In this document: positions 1 through 8,050 of the stretch, piece after piece
How positions within the stretch are numbered: position 1 is the stretch's first letter
Layout of the letters: each line of letters begins with the position of its first letter
NCBI GenBank assembly: GCA_910587815.1
Contig: CAJUNK010000007.1
Coordinates: forward strand, 52,009 to 116,008
From: Candidatus Gastranaerophilales bacterium
GTDB taxonomy: Bacteria > Cyanobacteriota > Vampirovibrionia > Gastranaerophilales > Gastranaerophilaceae
Reading direction: 5' to 3'
Length of the DNA: 64,000 bases
Position numbers and translations under genes: made by a program
Notes under the pieces: model-generated
Told to the model about the DNA's origin: nothing
What the model saw: only the letters and a program-made list of their open reading frames with translations
The model's database searches: none

Positions 1-1791
1 AGGTGTTTCAGATGCTGCTGGTGCTTCTGCTGTCATATTTTCGACATTTTCATTCGCCTTTGCTTCTTGTTTTTTCATAGTTTTTTTAGTTTTTCGTGAA
101 ACTTTTTTTGGTTTTTCTTGCAAAGCTTCCTCTTTATTTTCAAGTGCTTCAGTATTGCTTTGCACATTAGTTTCAGCAGCTTTATTTTCTTGTCTTTGTT
201 TGTCTTCTTCAAAAATTGTATCTACAATATCATTAACAAAATCTTCCGTCTTTTTAACTTCAGGTTTTTTTGCTTCTGTATTTTTAATATCATTATTCAA
301 GACTTTTTCAGAATTTTGAATTTCAGACACTTCAAAGTTTTGAGATTCATTTTGCTGATTTTCTCTGTTTTCAAAGTTATTTTGCTGGTTGTCATTTCTA
401 TTAAACTTTTTATTTTTATTTTTGAAATTATTTCTTCCCTGATTATTATTCTGCCCATTTTGGTTATTATTTTGTCCGCCCTGATTACCATTTTGTTGAT
501 TATGGTTATTATAAGATGAGGCATTTCCAAAAGGACCCTTAATTTTATTAATTTTTGCCCTAATTTCACCTTGAGCATTAGAACTTAGCAGTTTTAAATC
601 TTCAATTACAAATCCTTGACCGCCGCATTTATCACATTTTTTAGTAAAAATTTCAGACAAACTCTGTCCTTGTCTATGACGGGTAAGTTCAACCAAACCT
701 AAATCAGACAGCTGGCCAATTTGTGGTTTTGCTTTATCCTTTTCAAGTGCAAGTTCAAAATATTCTAAAACTTTTAATTTATCCATACGGGATATCATAT
801 CAATAAAATCAACAATAACCATGCCGCCTATGTTTCTTAATTTTAACTGTCTTGCAATTTCATCAGCAGCTTCCAAATTTGTTTTCAGAATGGTTTCAGC
901 CTGAGAAGATGAACTTGTAAATTTACCAGAGTTTACATCCACAACAGTTAATGCTTCTGTTTGCTGAATAAAAAGATATCCGCCCAAAGGTAAATTTACC
1001 TTTGTTTGCAAGGCATTTTGAATTTCTTTATTTATGCCAGTTGCAACCAATAATGGTTCAGTTCCTTTGTGCATAGAAACTTTTACTTTCATATTCCAAT
1101 GTTGCAGCAATTGAGTAGTACGATGCAGCGCAAAGGCAGTATCTACAATAATTTCATCCACATCTTCTGTGCATGCTTCACGTATTACTTTATATAATAA
1201 TTCCTGGTCACGATGCAAAAGGCATGGCGGATTTGCCGTATCTGCGGCATTTACAATAGAATTCCATTTTTCTAATAAAATTTCTAAATCTTCTTGAATT
1301 TCAGCCTCTGATTGACCTTCAGCTTCAGTTCTAACTATAACACCAACACCTACGGGCTTTAGAAGGCTAACAATTGATTTCAGTCTTGCTCTTTCTTTGC
1401 TTGAGACAATTTTTCTTGAAACATTTACGCCCTTTTCATCAGGCAAAAGTACCAAAAATCTGCCAGGAAGGCTAAGTGCAGTTGTTACCCTTGGGCCTTT
1501 ATGACCTGTAGGCTCTTTTACAACCTGAACAATTAATTTTTGTTTAGGCTTAACTTTTTCTTTCAAAGGACCTTTTCCCATAATATCATCAGTGTGGATA
1601 AAGCCCATTTTATCTGGCATGCCAACATCTACAAAAGCAGCATCAATTGAAGGTAAAATATTATCCACAACTGATAAATAAACGTCCCCTAATAAAACAT
1701 CACCTTTTGATACAAAAAATTCACTAACTTTATTATCTTCTAAAACAGCACCAATGTTATCTTTTTCAGATATTACAATTTTTTTTGTCAT
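1..1791 (-). CDS. rng: Ribonuclease E/G family protein (3' end outside window)
   Basis: The protein is an RNase E/G-type endoribonuclease acting in rRNA maturation and mRNA decay. The reading frame stays open for 597 codons from ATG at 1789-1791 to the window edge, so the C-terminus is missing. The N-terminus holds the S1-like RNA-binding region (GDVYLSVVDNILPSIDAAFV, then GFIHTDD). The catalytic DNase I-like region follows, with LTVVDVNSGKF and GGMVIVDFIDM carrying the metal-binding aspartates. Then comes the zinc-link CDKCGGQG. The tail is low-complexity, rich in N, Q, K and E, as in RNase E scaffolding regions. AAAGGA lies about 10 nt upstream of the start. The gene follows the TIGR03936 gene on the same strand, a common pairing. 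Whether it acts as RNase E or RNase G cannot be told without the missing tail. Confidence 0.93.
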   Translation of the reverse strand, partial: MTKKIVISEKDNIGAVLEDNKVSEFFVSKGDVLLGDVYLSVVDNILPSIDAAFVDVGMPDKMGFIHTDDIMGKGPLKEKVKPKQKLIVQVVKEPTGHKGPRVTTALSLPGRFLVLLPDEKGVNVSRKIVSSKERARLKSIVSLLKPVGVGVIVRTEAEGQSEAEIQEDLEILLEKWNSIVNAADTANPPCLLHRDQELLYKVIREACTEDVDEIIVDTAFALHRTTQLLQHWNMKVKVSMHKGTEPLLVATGINKEIQNALQTKVNLPLGGYLFIQQTEALTVVDVNSGKFTSSSSQAETILKTNLEAADEIARQLKLRNIGGMVIVDFIDMISRMDKLKVLEYFELALEKDKAKPQIGQLSDLGLVELTRHRQGQSLSEIFTKKCDKCGGQGFVIEDLKLLSSNAQGEIRAKINKIKGPFGNASSYNNHNQQNGNQGGQNNNQNGQNNNQGRNNFKNKNKKFNRNDNQQNNFENRENQQNESQNFEVSEIQNSEKVLNNDIKNTEAKKPEVKKTEDFVNDIVDTIFEEDKQRQENKAAETNVQSNTEALENKEEALQEKPKKVSRKTKKTMKKQEAKANENVENMTAEAPAASETP

Positions 1792-1824
1792 AAACTTTTT
1801 CCTTTAAACTTTTTTAAATTTTTA

Positions 1825-2523
1825 TTAAATTTCTGTCATATTTTCATCAAAAAAAGACAGTCTTTTAATTTCAAATATAGCTTCTTTATCAAACAGATAT
1901 TTCAAAAACTCATCAGCACGAAAAGCAGGCACAGTATCATTTTGGCCTGTTTTTAGGATAAAAGTGAATTTACCGTTTTTAATTTCGGCACTTTTTATTG
2001 AATCCCTGTAATTGATTTGTTTTATAATACCTTTTTTCGTTTTCTTCTCTATGAATAATTCATTTGAAGATAAACATTTTTCTACAGTATATATTAAATC
2101 TTCAAAATTTAAAATACCCAACGTTTTGTTTACTATATTGTTTTCGGGTAATTCGGCTTCATAAAGAGCCCACTGCACAAGATTATCCAATGAAGGCATG
2201 CGTCTGCCGTCATTTGGCATTTCAATTAAACTCAATATTTTTAAATTTGATGATGTAGAATTTTTAAAATCATCTAAAAAGCTTGGCTCAAGGGGTTTTA
2301 CAGTAATAAAATTTACAATTTCACACACAGATTCTATAAATAATGGAAGTGCCGGCGAAAAAGAAATTTTAGGCACCTTATTAAAACCTTCTGTTAAAGC
2401 AAAATGCACCCCAACACGCCTTAACGTCTTTAAAATCAAATTTTGCCAATCCAGGTGGGATAAAAATTTCAATTCATTGAGCTTGGTTAATTTTAATTGA
2501 TATCTAAATTCTTTTATTTCCAT
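1825..2523 (-). CDS. TIGR03936 / DUF2344 radical-SAM-associated protein
   Basis: A 232-aa protein matching the TIGR03936 (DUF2344) family, known as a partner or fused C-terminal domain of B12-binding radical SAM proteins (TIGR03960). Family features seen are the opening RYQLKLTKLNELKFLSHLDW, then RRVGVHFALTEGFNKVPKIS and a stretch equivalent to FSPALPLFIES. The family is often next to rng, as here. The function is unproven; an RNA modification role is a guess from context. I chose ATG at 2523, but an in-frame GTG at 2547 with a weak AAGG upstream is possible. No radical SAM gene is adjacent: only a 76-aa ORF lies upstream, which is unusual. Confidence 0.8.
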   Translation of the reverse strand: MEIKEFRYQLKLTKLNELKFLSHLDWQNLILKTLRRVGVHFALTEGFNKVPKISFSPALPLFIESVCEIVNFITVKPLEPSFLDDFKNSTSSNLKILSLIEMPNDGRRMPSLDNLVQWALYEAELPENNIVNKTLGILNFEDLIYTVEKCLSSNELFIEKKTKKGIIKQINYRDSIKSAEIKNGKFTFILKTGQNDTVPAFRADEFLKYLFDKEAIFEIKRLSFFDENMTEI

Positions 2524-2734
2524 TGTAAATCTTGTTTTTAATGTCACAGCGCCTTTTTAAAAGGATTTCAGGGGTGTCATCAGGCATTATTTCATCAATA
2601 ATTCTATCATCCAAAAAATTAAATTCTTTAATCTTTTCAATAGAATAATTAAGCTGCCTATCCTTGGCCTGCCTGATTATAGGAGCAAATTCCTTATCCA
2701 AAAAACCATCTTGAAAAGGGCTTAAAAATTCCAT
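2504..2734 (-). CDS. Small hypothetical protein upstream of TIGR03936 gene
   Basis: A 76-aa ORF that overlaps the start of the TIGR03936 gene by about 20 nt, which suggests translational coupling. It is charged and probably helical (IIRQAKDRQLNYSIEKIKE in the middle). I do not recognise it. It sits where a radical SAM TIGR03960 gene is often found and could be a small remnant or replacement, but no CxxxCxxC motif is present. The start has no clear Shine-Dalgarno sequence, so the call is tentative. Confidence 0.5.
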   Translation of the reverse strand: MEFLSPFQDGFLDKEFAPIIRQAKDRQLNYSIEKIKEFNFLDDRIIDEIMPDDTPEILLKRRCDIKNKIYNGNKRI

Positions 2735-2773
2735 ATAAGAATTCTATCATTTTGCGCACAAAGTGGCAAAATA

Positions 2774-3355
2774 TTAAACAATATTTTCTTCAAAAAACTT
2801 TATAATACCATCTTTATAGGCAGAAACTTTTGAAGAGAAAGGATATACCGGAGTTTTAAAAAATCTTTCGGTTTCCTTTATTTTTTTATAAACTTCATTT
2901 TTTGATACATAATCACACTTATTTAAAACCGTAATTGATGCGATATTATTAATTCTCAGCCAATCAAACATTTGTACATCATTTTTTTGGATTTCATGTC
3001 TTGCATCAACAAATTGAATGCAGCATTTCAATGTGTTACGTTTTAAAAGGTATTCTTCCAGGCTTTTTTGCCACCTTGCCTGTTCAGTTTTAGACACTTT
3101 TGCATATCCATAACCCGGAAGGTCGGAGATTACAAAATCACCTTTATCAGACATTATTTTAAAAAGATTAATAAGACGCGTTTTTCCAGGGGTATTAGAG
3201 GTTTTGGCCATTTTTGAATTATTTACAATAGTATTTATAAATGTAGATTTTCCAACATTAGAACGCCCCAAAAGAGCAAACTCACTAAGCCCCAAAGCGG
3301 GACACTGTGCAAGGTTCGGCGCGCTAATTAAGAATTGTGCTTGCTTGATTTTCAT
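2774..3355 (-). CDS. engB: Ribosome biogenesis GTP-binding protein EngB (YsxC/YihA)
   Basis: A 193-aa GTPase needed for late assembly of the 50S ribosomal subunit in the cytoplasm. All G motifs are visible: G1 GRSNVGKST (30-38), the switch I region around SNTPGKTR (53-60), G3 DLPGYGYAK (78-86), G4 NKCD (145-148) and G5 SSK (174-176). The length is normal for the family. The G4 motif is NKCD where many EngB proteins have TKxD; this is conservative. The gene overlaps the 3' end of the upstream 91-aa ORF by 32 nt on the same strand, so the two are probably co-translated. Confidence 0.96.
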   Translation of the reverse strand: MKIKQAQFLISAPNLAQCPALGLSEFALLGRSNVGKSTFINTIVNNSKMAKTSNTPGKTRLINLFKIMSDKGDFVISDLPGYGYAKVSKTEQARWQKSLEEYLLKRNTLKCCIQFVDARHEIQKNDVQMFDWLRINNIASITVLNKCDYVSKNEVYKKIKETERFFKTPVYPFSSKVSAYKDGIIKFFEENIV

Positions 3356-3599
3356 TTATCTTAACTTGTCTTAATTCATTCATTTTTCTTTTGTAAACCA
3401 CCGCGGAAAGAAGATTGTAGGCTTTTTCAGAATTAACAACATCAATCTGCACAGAATCATCCAAAATATTTACATTTATTGCATTTGAAGTTAAAAAATC
3501 GCTTTTTAGATTTGTAATTCTGATAATTTTATTTTTTAAAAGCGAAAGTGGCTGTGCTATAAAGGTTTCAAATGATTTTAAAATTATATTTCTCATCAA
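3324..3599 (-). CDS. Hypothetical 91-aa protein upstream of engB
   Basis: A 91-aa ORF starting with two methionines (MMRNIILKSFETF) and ending inside engB. The N-terminal half is basic and amphipathic. The middle has alternating hydrophobic residues (AINVNILDDSVQIDVVNSEK) that suggest a small beta sheet. I do not recognise a family. The 32-nt same-strand overlap with engB and the lack of a better candidate in this interval support it as a gene. It may be a small conserved regulator or membrane-surface protein, but this is not shown by the sequence. Confidence 0.6.
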   Translation of the reverse strand: MMRNIILKSFETFIAQPLSLLKNKIIRITNLKSDFLTSNAINVNILDDSVQIDVVNSEKAYNLLSAVVYKRKMNELRQVKINENQASTILN

Positions 3600-3735
3600 A
3601 AGCTTCCTAAAATTCTTCTAAATTATACCAAAAAATAAAGTTTTTTGTATAATATTTTTAGGCGAATTTTACATTTGATTAAAAATTTAAAAATAGCCTT
3701 GTGAGTATTATAAACAGAGGATTTAGAGGGAATAC

Positions 3736-4572
3736 ATGTACAAAGAAATTACACCAAATGGATATGGCATAGCAATAGAAACGGATGAAAAACCTTTATA
3801 CAGCGCACAAAGCGATTTTCAAAAGGTGGAAATCCTATCATCTAAAGGATTGGGAAACATTTTAACCCTGGATGACCTTATGATGACAACCGTTGAGGAT
3901 GAATTTTTCTACCATGAAATGATTTCCCATATTCCAATGTGCTCACATCCTTGTCCAGAGCGTGTTTTAGTCATTGGAGGAGGCGATGGCGGCACAGTGC
4001 GTGAGGCTTTACATCATAAAACGGTTAAAAGTGTTGAGTTGTGCGAAATTGACGGACTTGTAATAGAAGCAAGCAAGAAATTTTTGCCTACAATTGCCGG
4101 AAAACTAGATGATGAGCGTGTTTCAATCCATGTAGAAGATGCGATTGAATATATAAAAGACAAAAAAGCTTGCTATGATGTTGTTTTAATAGATTCAACA
4201 GACCCAATGGGGCCTGGAGAAGGGCTTTTCACAGAAGAATTTTATACTAATGTTAAAAATAGCCTAAAAGAAGGCGGAATCGTTGTGGCACAGTCAGAAT
4301 CACCATTTGCAAACAAGAAAGAGATGAGAATGATGTACAGATTGCTTCACAAGGTGTTTAAAAATGTAAAGCCTTATGCAGGGCCAATTCCAACCTATCC
4401 GGGCGGATACTGGAGTTGGGCATTTTGCTCTGAAACCATTGATACACCTGAAATACAGGATATTCAAAGAGCAAAAGAAATTGAAAAAAATGCAAAACTT
4501 TATAATACAGATTTACATAAGGCAGTTTTTTGTGTTCCAAATTTTGTAAGGAAAATTGCAGAAGATGCGTAA
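3736..4572 (+). CDS. speE: Spermidine synthase (polyamine aminopropyltransferase)
   Basis: A 278-aa enzyme that transfers an aminopropyl group from decarboxylated S-adenosylmethionine to putrescine. The SAM-binding loop GGGDGGTVRE is at 81-90, the acidic ribose-binding ELCEID near 101-106, and the catalytic-region DSTDPMGPGEGLF at 153-165. The C-terminal PTYPGGYWSWAFCS is also typical. Length fits the family. Upstream, GAGGG sits about 7 nt before ATG. The stop overlaps the aroA start by 8 nt, giving a speE-aroA-pgeF transcription unit. No decarboxylase gene for making the aminopropyl donor is in the window. Confidence 0.97.
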   Translation: MYKEITPNGYGIAIETDEKPLYSAQSDFQKVEILSSKGLGNILTLDDLMMTTVEDEFFYHEMISHIPMCSHPCPERVLVIGGGDGGTVREALHHKTVKSVELCEIDGLVIEASKKFLPTIAGKLDDERVSIHVEDAIEYIKDKKACYDVVLIDSTDPMGPGEGLFTEEFYTNVKNSLKEGGIVVAQSESPFANKKEMRMMYRLLHKVFKNVKPYAGPIPTYPGGYWSWAFCSETIDTPEIQDIQRAKEIEKNAKLYNTDLHKAVFCVPNFVRKIAEDA

Positions 4573-5878
4573 AATCGTAACTACACAAGGTTTTTGCACA
4601 CCCTTAAAAGGTGAGATTAGCGTCCCGCCTGATAAATCTATGTCTCATAGAAGTCTTATAATAGGTTCTCTCACAAAGGGTAAAATCAAGGTTTCAAATT
4701 TCCTAAACAGTGCCGATTGCCTTGCTACGCTTGAAATTTTAAAACAGCTTGGATGTAGTGTAGAATTTTTGGATGAAAATACAATTGTTTTAAACGCTAA
4801 AAATGTATACATAGAGCCAAAATCAGAACTGTACTGCGGTAATTCAGGCACTACAATGAGACTTATGGCGGGTTTACTTGCAGGTGCAGGGGTAAAATGC
4901 ACATTATCAGGAGATATCAGTCTTTCAAAACGGCCAATGAAAAGAATTATAGAACCATTGACAAAAATGGGTGCAAGCATAAAAAGCAATGATGGCAAAG
5001 CCCCACTTGTTATTAAACAAGCAAAACTCAATGGAATTACATACAACAGCCCAATAGCTTCCGCGCAAGTCAAATCCAGCATACTTCTTGCGGGCTTGCA
5101 AATTCCAAATGAGGCAACAACAGTGTATGAACCTCATCTTTCGCGCGACCATACAGAAAGAATGCTAAAATATTTTGGTGCAGACATCAAAACATGCCAA
5201 AAGGACGAACTTTTTGGGGTAACAGTAAGACATACACCCTTGATACCAAAGGATTTAAACGTGGTTGGGGATATCTCAAGTGCCGCCTTTATTATGGTTA
5301 CAGCCTCTATCATTAAGGATTCGGATATAATTTTAAGAAATGTTGGAATAAATCCTACCCGAGCAGGAATTATTGATGTTTTAAATTCTATGGGTGCCAA
5401 AATAGAAATTTTGAACAAAGATTTAATTTCTAACGAAGAAATTGCAGATGTTAGAATAAAATATTCTCCAGATTTAAAAGGAATAAAAATTGGAGGAGAA
5501 ATTATACCAAGATTAATCGATGAAATCCCAATCATAGCGCTGCTTGCAACCCAGGCAGAAGGCAAAACCGTAATTTCAGGTGCTGCGGATTTAAAAAATA
5601 AAGAATCAGATCGAATTCTTTGTGTTGCAAAGGAATTGGCTAAATTTGGCGCAAAGATTGAACCCACAGATGACGGGTTTATAATTGAGGGCAAAAATGG
5701 CGGCAAAGGGCTATTTCAAGAAGGTGCAGAGGTAGAATGTTACCATGACCACAGAATTGCGATGATGGGATATATTGCAGGTTTAATTAGCGCAAAACCC
5801 TCTCGTATTAACGATTTTGAGTGGATAGAAACCTCTTTCCCATCCTTTTTGCAAATATTTGAGACGTTAAGAAGCTAA
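4565..5878 (+). CDS. aroA: 3-phosphoshikimate 1-carboxyvinyltransferase (EPSP synthase)
   Basis: A 437-aa enzyme of the shikimate pathway that joins PEP to shikimate-3-phosphate to make EPSP. Key stretches are PPDKSMSHRSL near the N-terminus (substrate-binding Lys/Ser/Arg), YCGNSGTTMRL (PEP-binding GNSGTT), HLSRDHTERML, and DHRIAMMGY near the C-terminus. The ATG at 4565 lies inside the speE end, with AAGGA about 11 nt upstream; an in-frame TTG at 4556 is a less likely start. The coupling with speE suggests co-translation. Confidence 0.97.
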   Translation: MRKIVTTQGFCTPLKGEISVPPDKSMSHRSLIIGSLTKGKIKVSNFLNSADCLATLEILKQLGCSVEFLDENTIVLNAKNVYIEPKSELYCGNSGTTMRLMAGLLAGAGVKCTLSGDISLSKRPMKRIIEPLTKMGASIKSNDGKAPLVIKQAKLNGITYNSPIASAQVKSSILLAGLQIPNEATTVYEPHLSRDHTERMLKYFGADIKTCQKDELFGVTVRHTPLIPKDLNVVGDISSAAFIMVTASIIKDSDIILRNVGINPTRAGIIDVLNSMGAKIEILNKDLISNEEIADVRIKYSPDLKGIKIGGEIIPRLIDEIPIIALLATQAEGKTVISGAADLKNKESDRILCVAKELAKFGAKIEPTDDGFIIEGKNGGKGLFQEGAEVECYHDHRIAMMGYIAGLISAKPSRINDFEWIETSFPSFLQIFETLRS

Positions 5879-5910
5879 AATAGCCACCATATAAGGATTT
5901 TAAGGTTTAA

Positions 5911-6684
5911 ATGTTTTATTTTGACGCTATTAAAAATAAAAAAATCCTCAAAAGTGACGAACTTTCTAAATTTGACGCACATCTGAAGCACTTTTTTACC
6001 ACAAAAGAAAGTTTTATTAAAACAGAAGAATCTAATTTTATAAATATTGCAAATGCAAACAGGGAGCTAATTTTAGACTATATAAAAATAGAATCTGAAA
6101 ATTTATTTGAAATAAAACAAACACACAGTACAAATATTAAAATTTGGCACAAAAGTATTGGCACAACGAATGATACAGACGGTGTAATACTCTATAATCC
6201 AGGTAGTGCAACGATTTTAAACTTTGCAGACTGCACACCTGTTATTTTATATGACCCAAAAAATAATATTGCAGCAGGACTACATGCAGGCTGGAGAGGT
6301 ACAGCTGGCGCCATTTCAAGACTTGGTGTAAATTTAATGAAAGAAAAATTTAATTCAAAACCTGAAAATATAATCGCCGCAATTGGCCCATGTATTGGGC
6401 AAAGGGATTTTGAAACAGGTTATGAAGTATATGAAGCACTGAAAAACACTCTTGAATTTACGTCAAAAAACCCGCAAAACAAGGAACATGAGCTTTTTCA
6501 ATTTAAAGATGATAAGGTATATCCTAATTTAGCTGGAATTAACGCGCAGCAATTAATTGAAGAAGGGGTGAAAACCATTGATATCAGCCAGTTTGAAACA
6601 TATAAAGATAATGACATATTGTTTTCATACAGGGCTGAAAACGGCACCACAAGCAGAATTAGCATGGTTTTAAAATTGGTATAA
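5911..6684 (+). CDS. pgeF: Peptidoglycan editing factor PgeF / YfiH-family (polyphenol oxidase-like) protein
   Basis: A 257-aa member of the YfiH/DUF152 family. Members act as purine nucleoside phosphorylases in some bacteria. In E. coli the homologue (PgeF) removes wrongly incorporated L-serine from peptidoglycan precursors. The metal-site residues are visible in QTHSTN (70-75), FADCTPV (105-111), HAGWRGT (125-131) and GPCIGQ (159-164). It is the last gene of the speE-aroA-pgeF run, separated from aroA by 32 nt. Substrate in this organism is not determined by the sequence. Confidence 0.92.
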   Translation: MFYFDAIKNKKILKSDELSKFDAHLKHFFTTKESFIKTEESNFINIANANRELILDYIKIESENLFEIKQTHSTNIKIWHKSIGTTNDTDGVILYNPGSATILNFADCTPVILYDPKNNIAAGLHAGWRGTAGAISRLGVNLMKEKFNSKPENIIAAIGPCIGQRDFETGYEVYEALKNTLEFTSKNPQNKEHELFQFKDDKVYPNLAGINAQQLIEEGVKTIDISQFETYKDNDILFSYRAENGTTSRISMVLKLV

Positions 6685-6705
6685 TGCACCCACTTTAAAA
6701 AATTA

Positions 6706-7218
6706 TTATTTAAATAAATTCATAACGGCATTTTGGATAAATTCTGAAAAACTGGTATGACCTGATGGATTATATTCTTTATCTAATTCCTTAGCTTCAT
6801 CAGAACTTGCAACGGTTTTTATAGCATCCATTGAAGCTTTATTAATATCAGCCACAATTTTTGATATACATTTTTTAAATTCATCCAGTTTTTCGCCATC
6901 TTCTTTATAGGTTGAAATATAGCTTTTTACAGCCTCTTTTTTCCACGTGTCAAGCAGCTCTTTTTGCGTTTCAACATAAGCCACCATTACATCATGGGTG
7001 GGGAAAATTTTAAATTTTTTAAAGGAATTATCCACAAGCACCATATTTTTAATCATAATGCCGCGCAAAACAGAACCTCTTGAAAAATATTTTTCTTCAA
7101 TTTCAGAAGGCAAAACATACCCAAATGGAAAGAATAGGTCAGATTGGCGATTTACGTCATTTAATCTACCCAAAAGTTCTCTTGATAATAACTCAAACTG
7201 TTCTTTTTTATCTTCCAT
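6706..7218 (-). CDS. Hypothetical protein, third gene of an unknown three-gene unit
   Basis: A 170-aa protein starting MEDKKEQFELLS, highly charged and helical. I do not recognise it. A longer in-frame ORF begins at 7293, but ATG at 7218 is preferred. It overlaps the stop of the upstream 51-aa ORF by 11 nt, and TAAGAAAA precedes it. No transmembrane segment or signal peptide is seen. The C-terminus (GHTSFSEFIQNAVMNLF) ends in a short hydrophobic helix. It shares strand and tight spacing with the two genes upstream, so the three probably work together. The gene converges with pgeF. Confidence 0.6.
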   Translation of the reverse strand: MEDKKEQFELLSRELLGRLNDVNRQSDLFFPFGYVLPSEIEEKYFSRGSVLRGIMIKNMVLVDNSFKKFKIFPTHDVMVAYVETQKELLDTWKKEAVKSYISTYKEDGEKLDEFKKCISKIVADINKASMDAIKTVASSDEAKELDKEYNPSGHTSFSEFIQNAVMNLFK

Positions 7219-7363
7219 TTTTCTTAAAATATTCCTTGATATGACAAGCTTCCGGGCGATTTGTATTTGAAAGAACAATCTCTCTGAATTCATTTTTATC
7301 TATGTCAATGCCCATATTATTTATATTTATATTAATTTTTTTAGGTTTTTCTTTTTTATACAT
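7208..7363 (-). CDS. Small protein (51 aa) in unknown three-gene unit
   Basis: A short ORF starting MYKKEKPKKINININN and ending HIKEYFKKNGR, lysine- and asparagine-rich. It starts 5 nt after the stop of the 199-aa gene upstream. Its stop overlaps the ATG of the downstream 170-aa gene by 11 nt (ATGGAAGATAA), the typical geometry of translational coupling. No family is recognised. The Shine-Dalgarno match is weak (TAAGAA). The tight packing is the main evidence that it is real. Confidence 0.5.
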   Translation of the reverse strand: MYKKEKPKKINININNMGIDIDKNEFREIVLSNTNRPEACHIKEYFKKNGR

Positions 7364-7368
7364 TATTC

Positions 7369-7968
7369 TTACAATATCTTATCAGAAACTTTGAACAAAA
7401 TCTCTAAATCATCATTTTGAACAGCTTCTAAAATAGTGTTATGAATTTCTTTTAAATCGTTATCATTAGGGGTTTTTAGAGATTTTGGAATTTTTATATC
7501 AGAAGTTTTTTTAACATCGACAAAACCTTTATTTTCCTCTAAAAATTCTCTGTATTTTTCTAAAATTTCAATATGCAAAGGATTTGCAGAATAAGTTTTA
7601 TTTAAATAATACTTCACATCCCGATTTAACCCAGTTTTTACAAAATCTAAAAGAAAATCGATTTCATAAAAAGCCTCATCGTCAAAATCTGCACCAAGGC
7701 AGGGGTTGTTCACTATATTTTTATCTTCCAAAGATTTTAAATATACACCCCAAAGCATACACCCTAAATAAAACGCCGCATTTAAATTAATTGCCTTTAA
7801 AAATTTAGGATAAATTATAGAAAATTGGAATTTTTTCTGCTTCAAAGATGGTATTGCAGAAAAAGCCGAATACATATACTCAATATTTCCTGATACTCTT
7901 GCCACTGAAGCAGAATACCCGGGGTCGAATAAAATATCTGTATCTGATTTAAAATCTAAAATTGACAT
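7369..7968 (-). CDS. Hypothetical 199-aa protein, first gene of unknown three-gene unit
   Basis: A soluble-looking 199-aa protein starting MSILDFKSDTDILFDPGYSA. The middle is rich in aromatic residues (ECM-like AAFYLGCMLWGVYLKSLEDK helix, then DFDDEAFYEIDFLLDF). The C-terminus is charged. No signal peptide or known domain is visible. It leads a compact minus-strand unit with the 51-aa and 170-aa ORFs. Upstream is an 82-bp divergent gap shared with the U32 peptidase gene, which must hold both promoters. Confidence 0.65.
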   Translation of the reverse strand: MSILDFKSDTDILFDPGYSASVARVSGNIEYMYSAFSAIPSLKQKKFQFSIIYPKFLKAINLNAAFYLGCMLWGVYLKSLEDKNIVNNPCLGADFDDEAFYEIDFLLDFVKTGLNRDVKYYLNKTYSANPLHIEILEKYREFLEENKGFVDVKKTSDIKIPKSLKTPNDNDLKEIHNTILEAVQNDDLEILFKVSDKIL

Positions 7969-8050
7969 ATTAATATTTTAATTAGAAACTCTATATTGTG
8001 CAAGTTTTTATTCAGACCATTTGCAGGTACAATTTAAAACGAGAAAATAA

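Noticed and set aside
118..519. Open frame of 133 codons on the plus strand, very hydrophobic
   Set aside because: It is the antisense of the low-complexity N/Q/K-rich tail of RNase E/G; composition is explained by the real gene on the other strand.
5134..5706. 190-codon open frame antisense to aroA
   Set aside because: Shadow of aroA; no ribosome site and a serine/isoleucine-rich composition typical of antisense frames.
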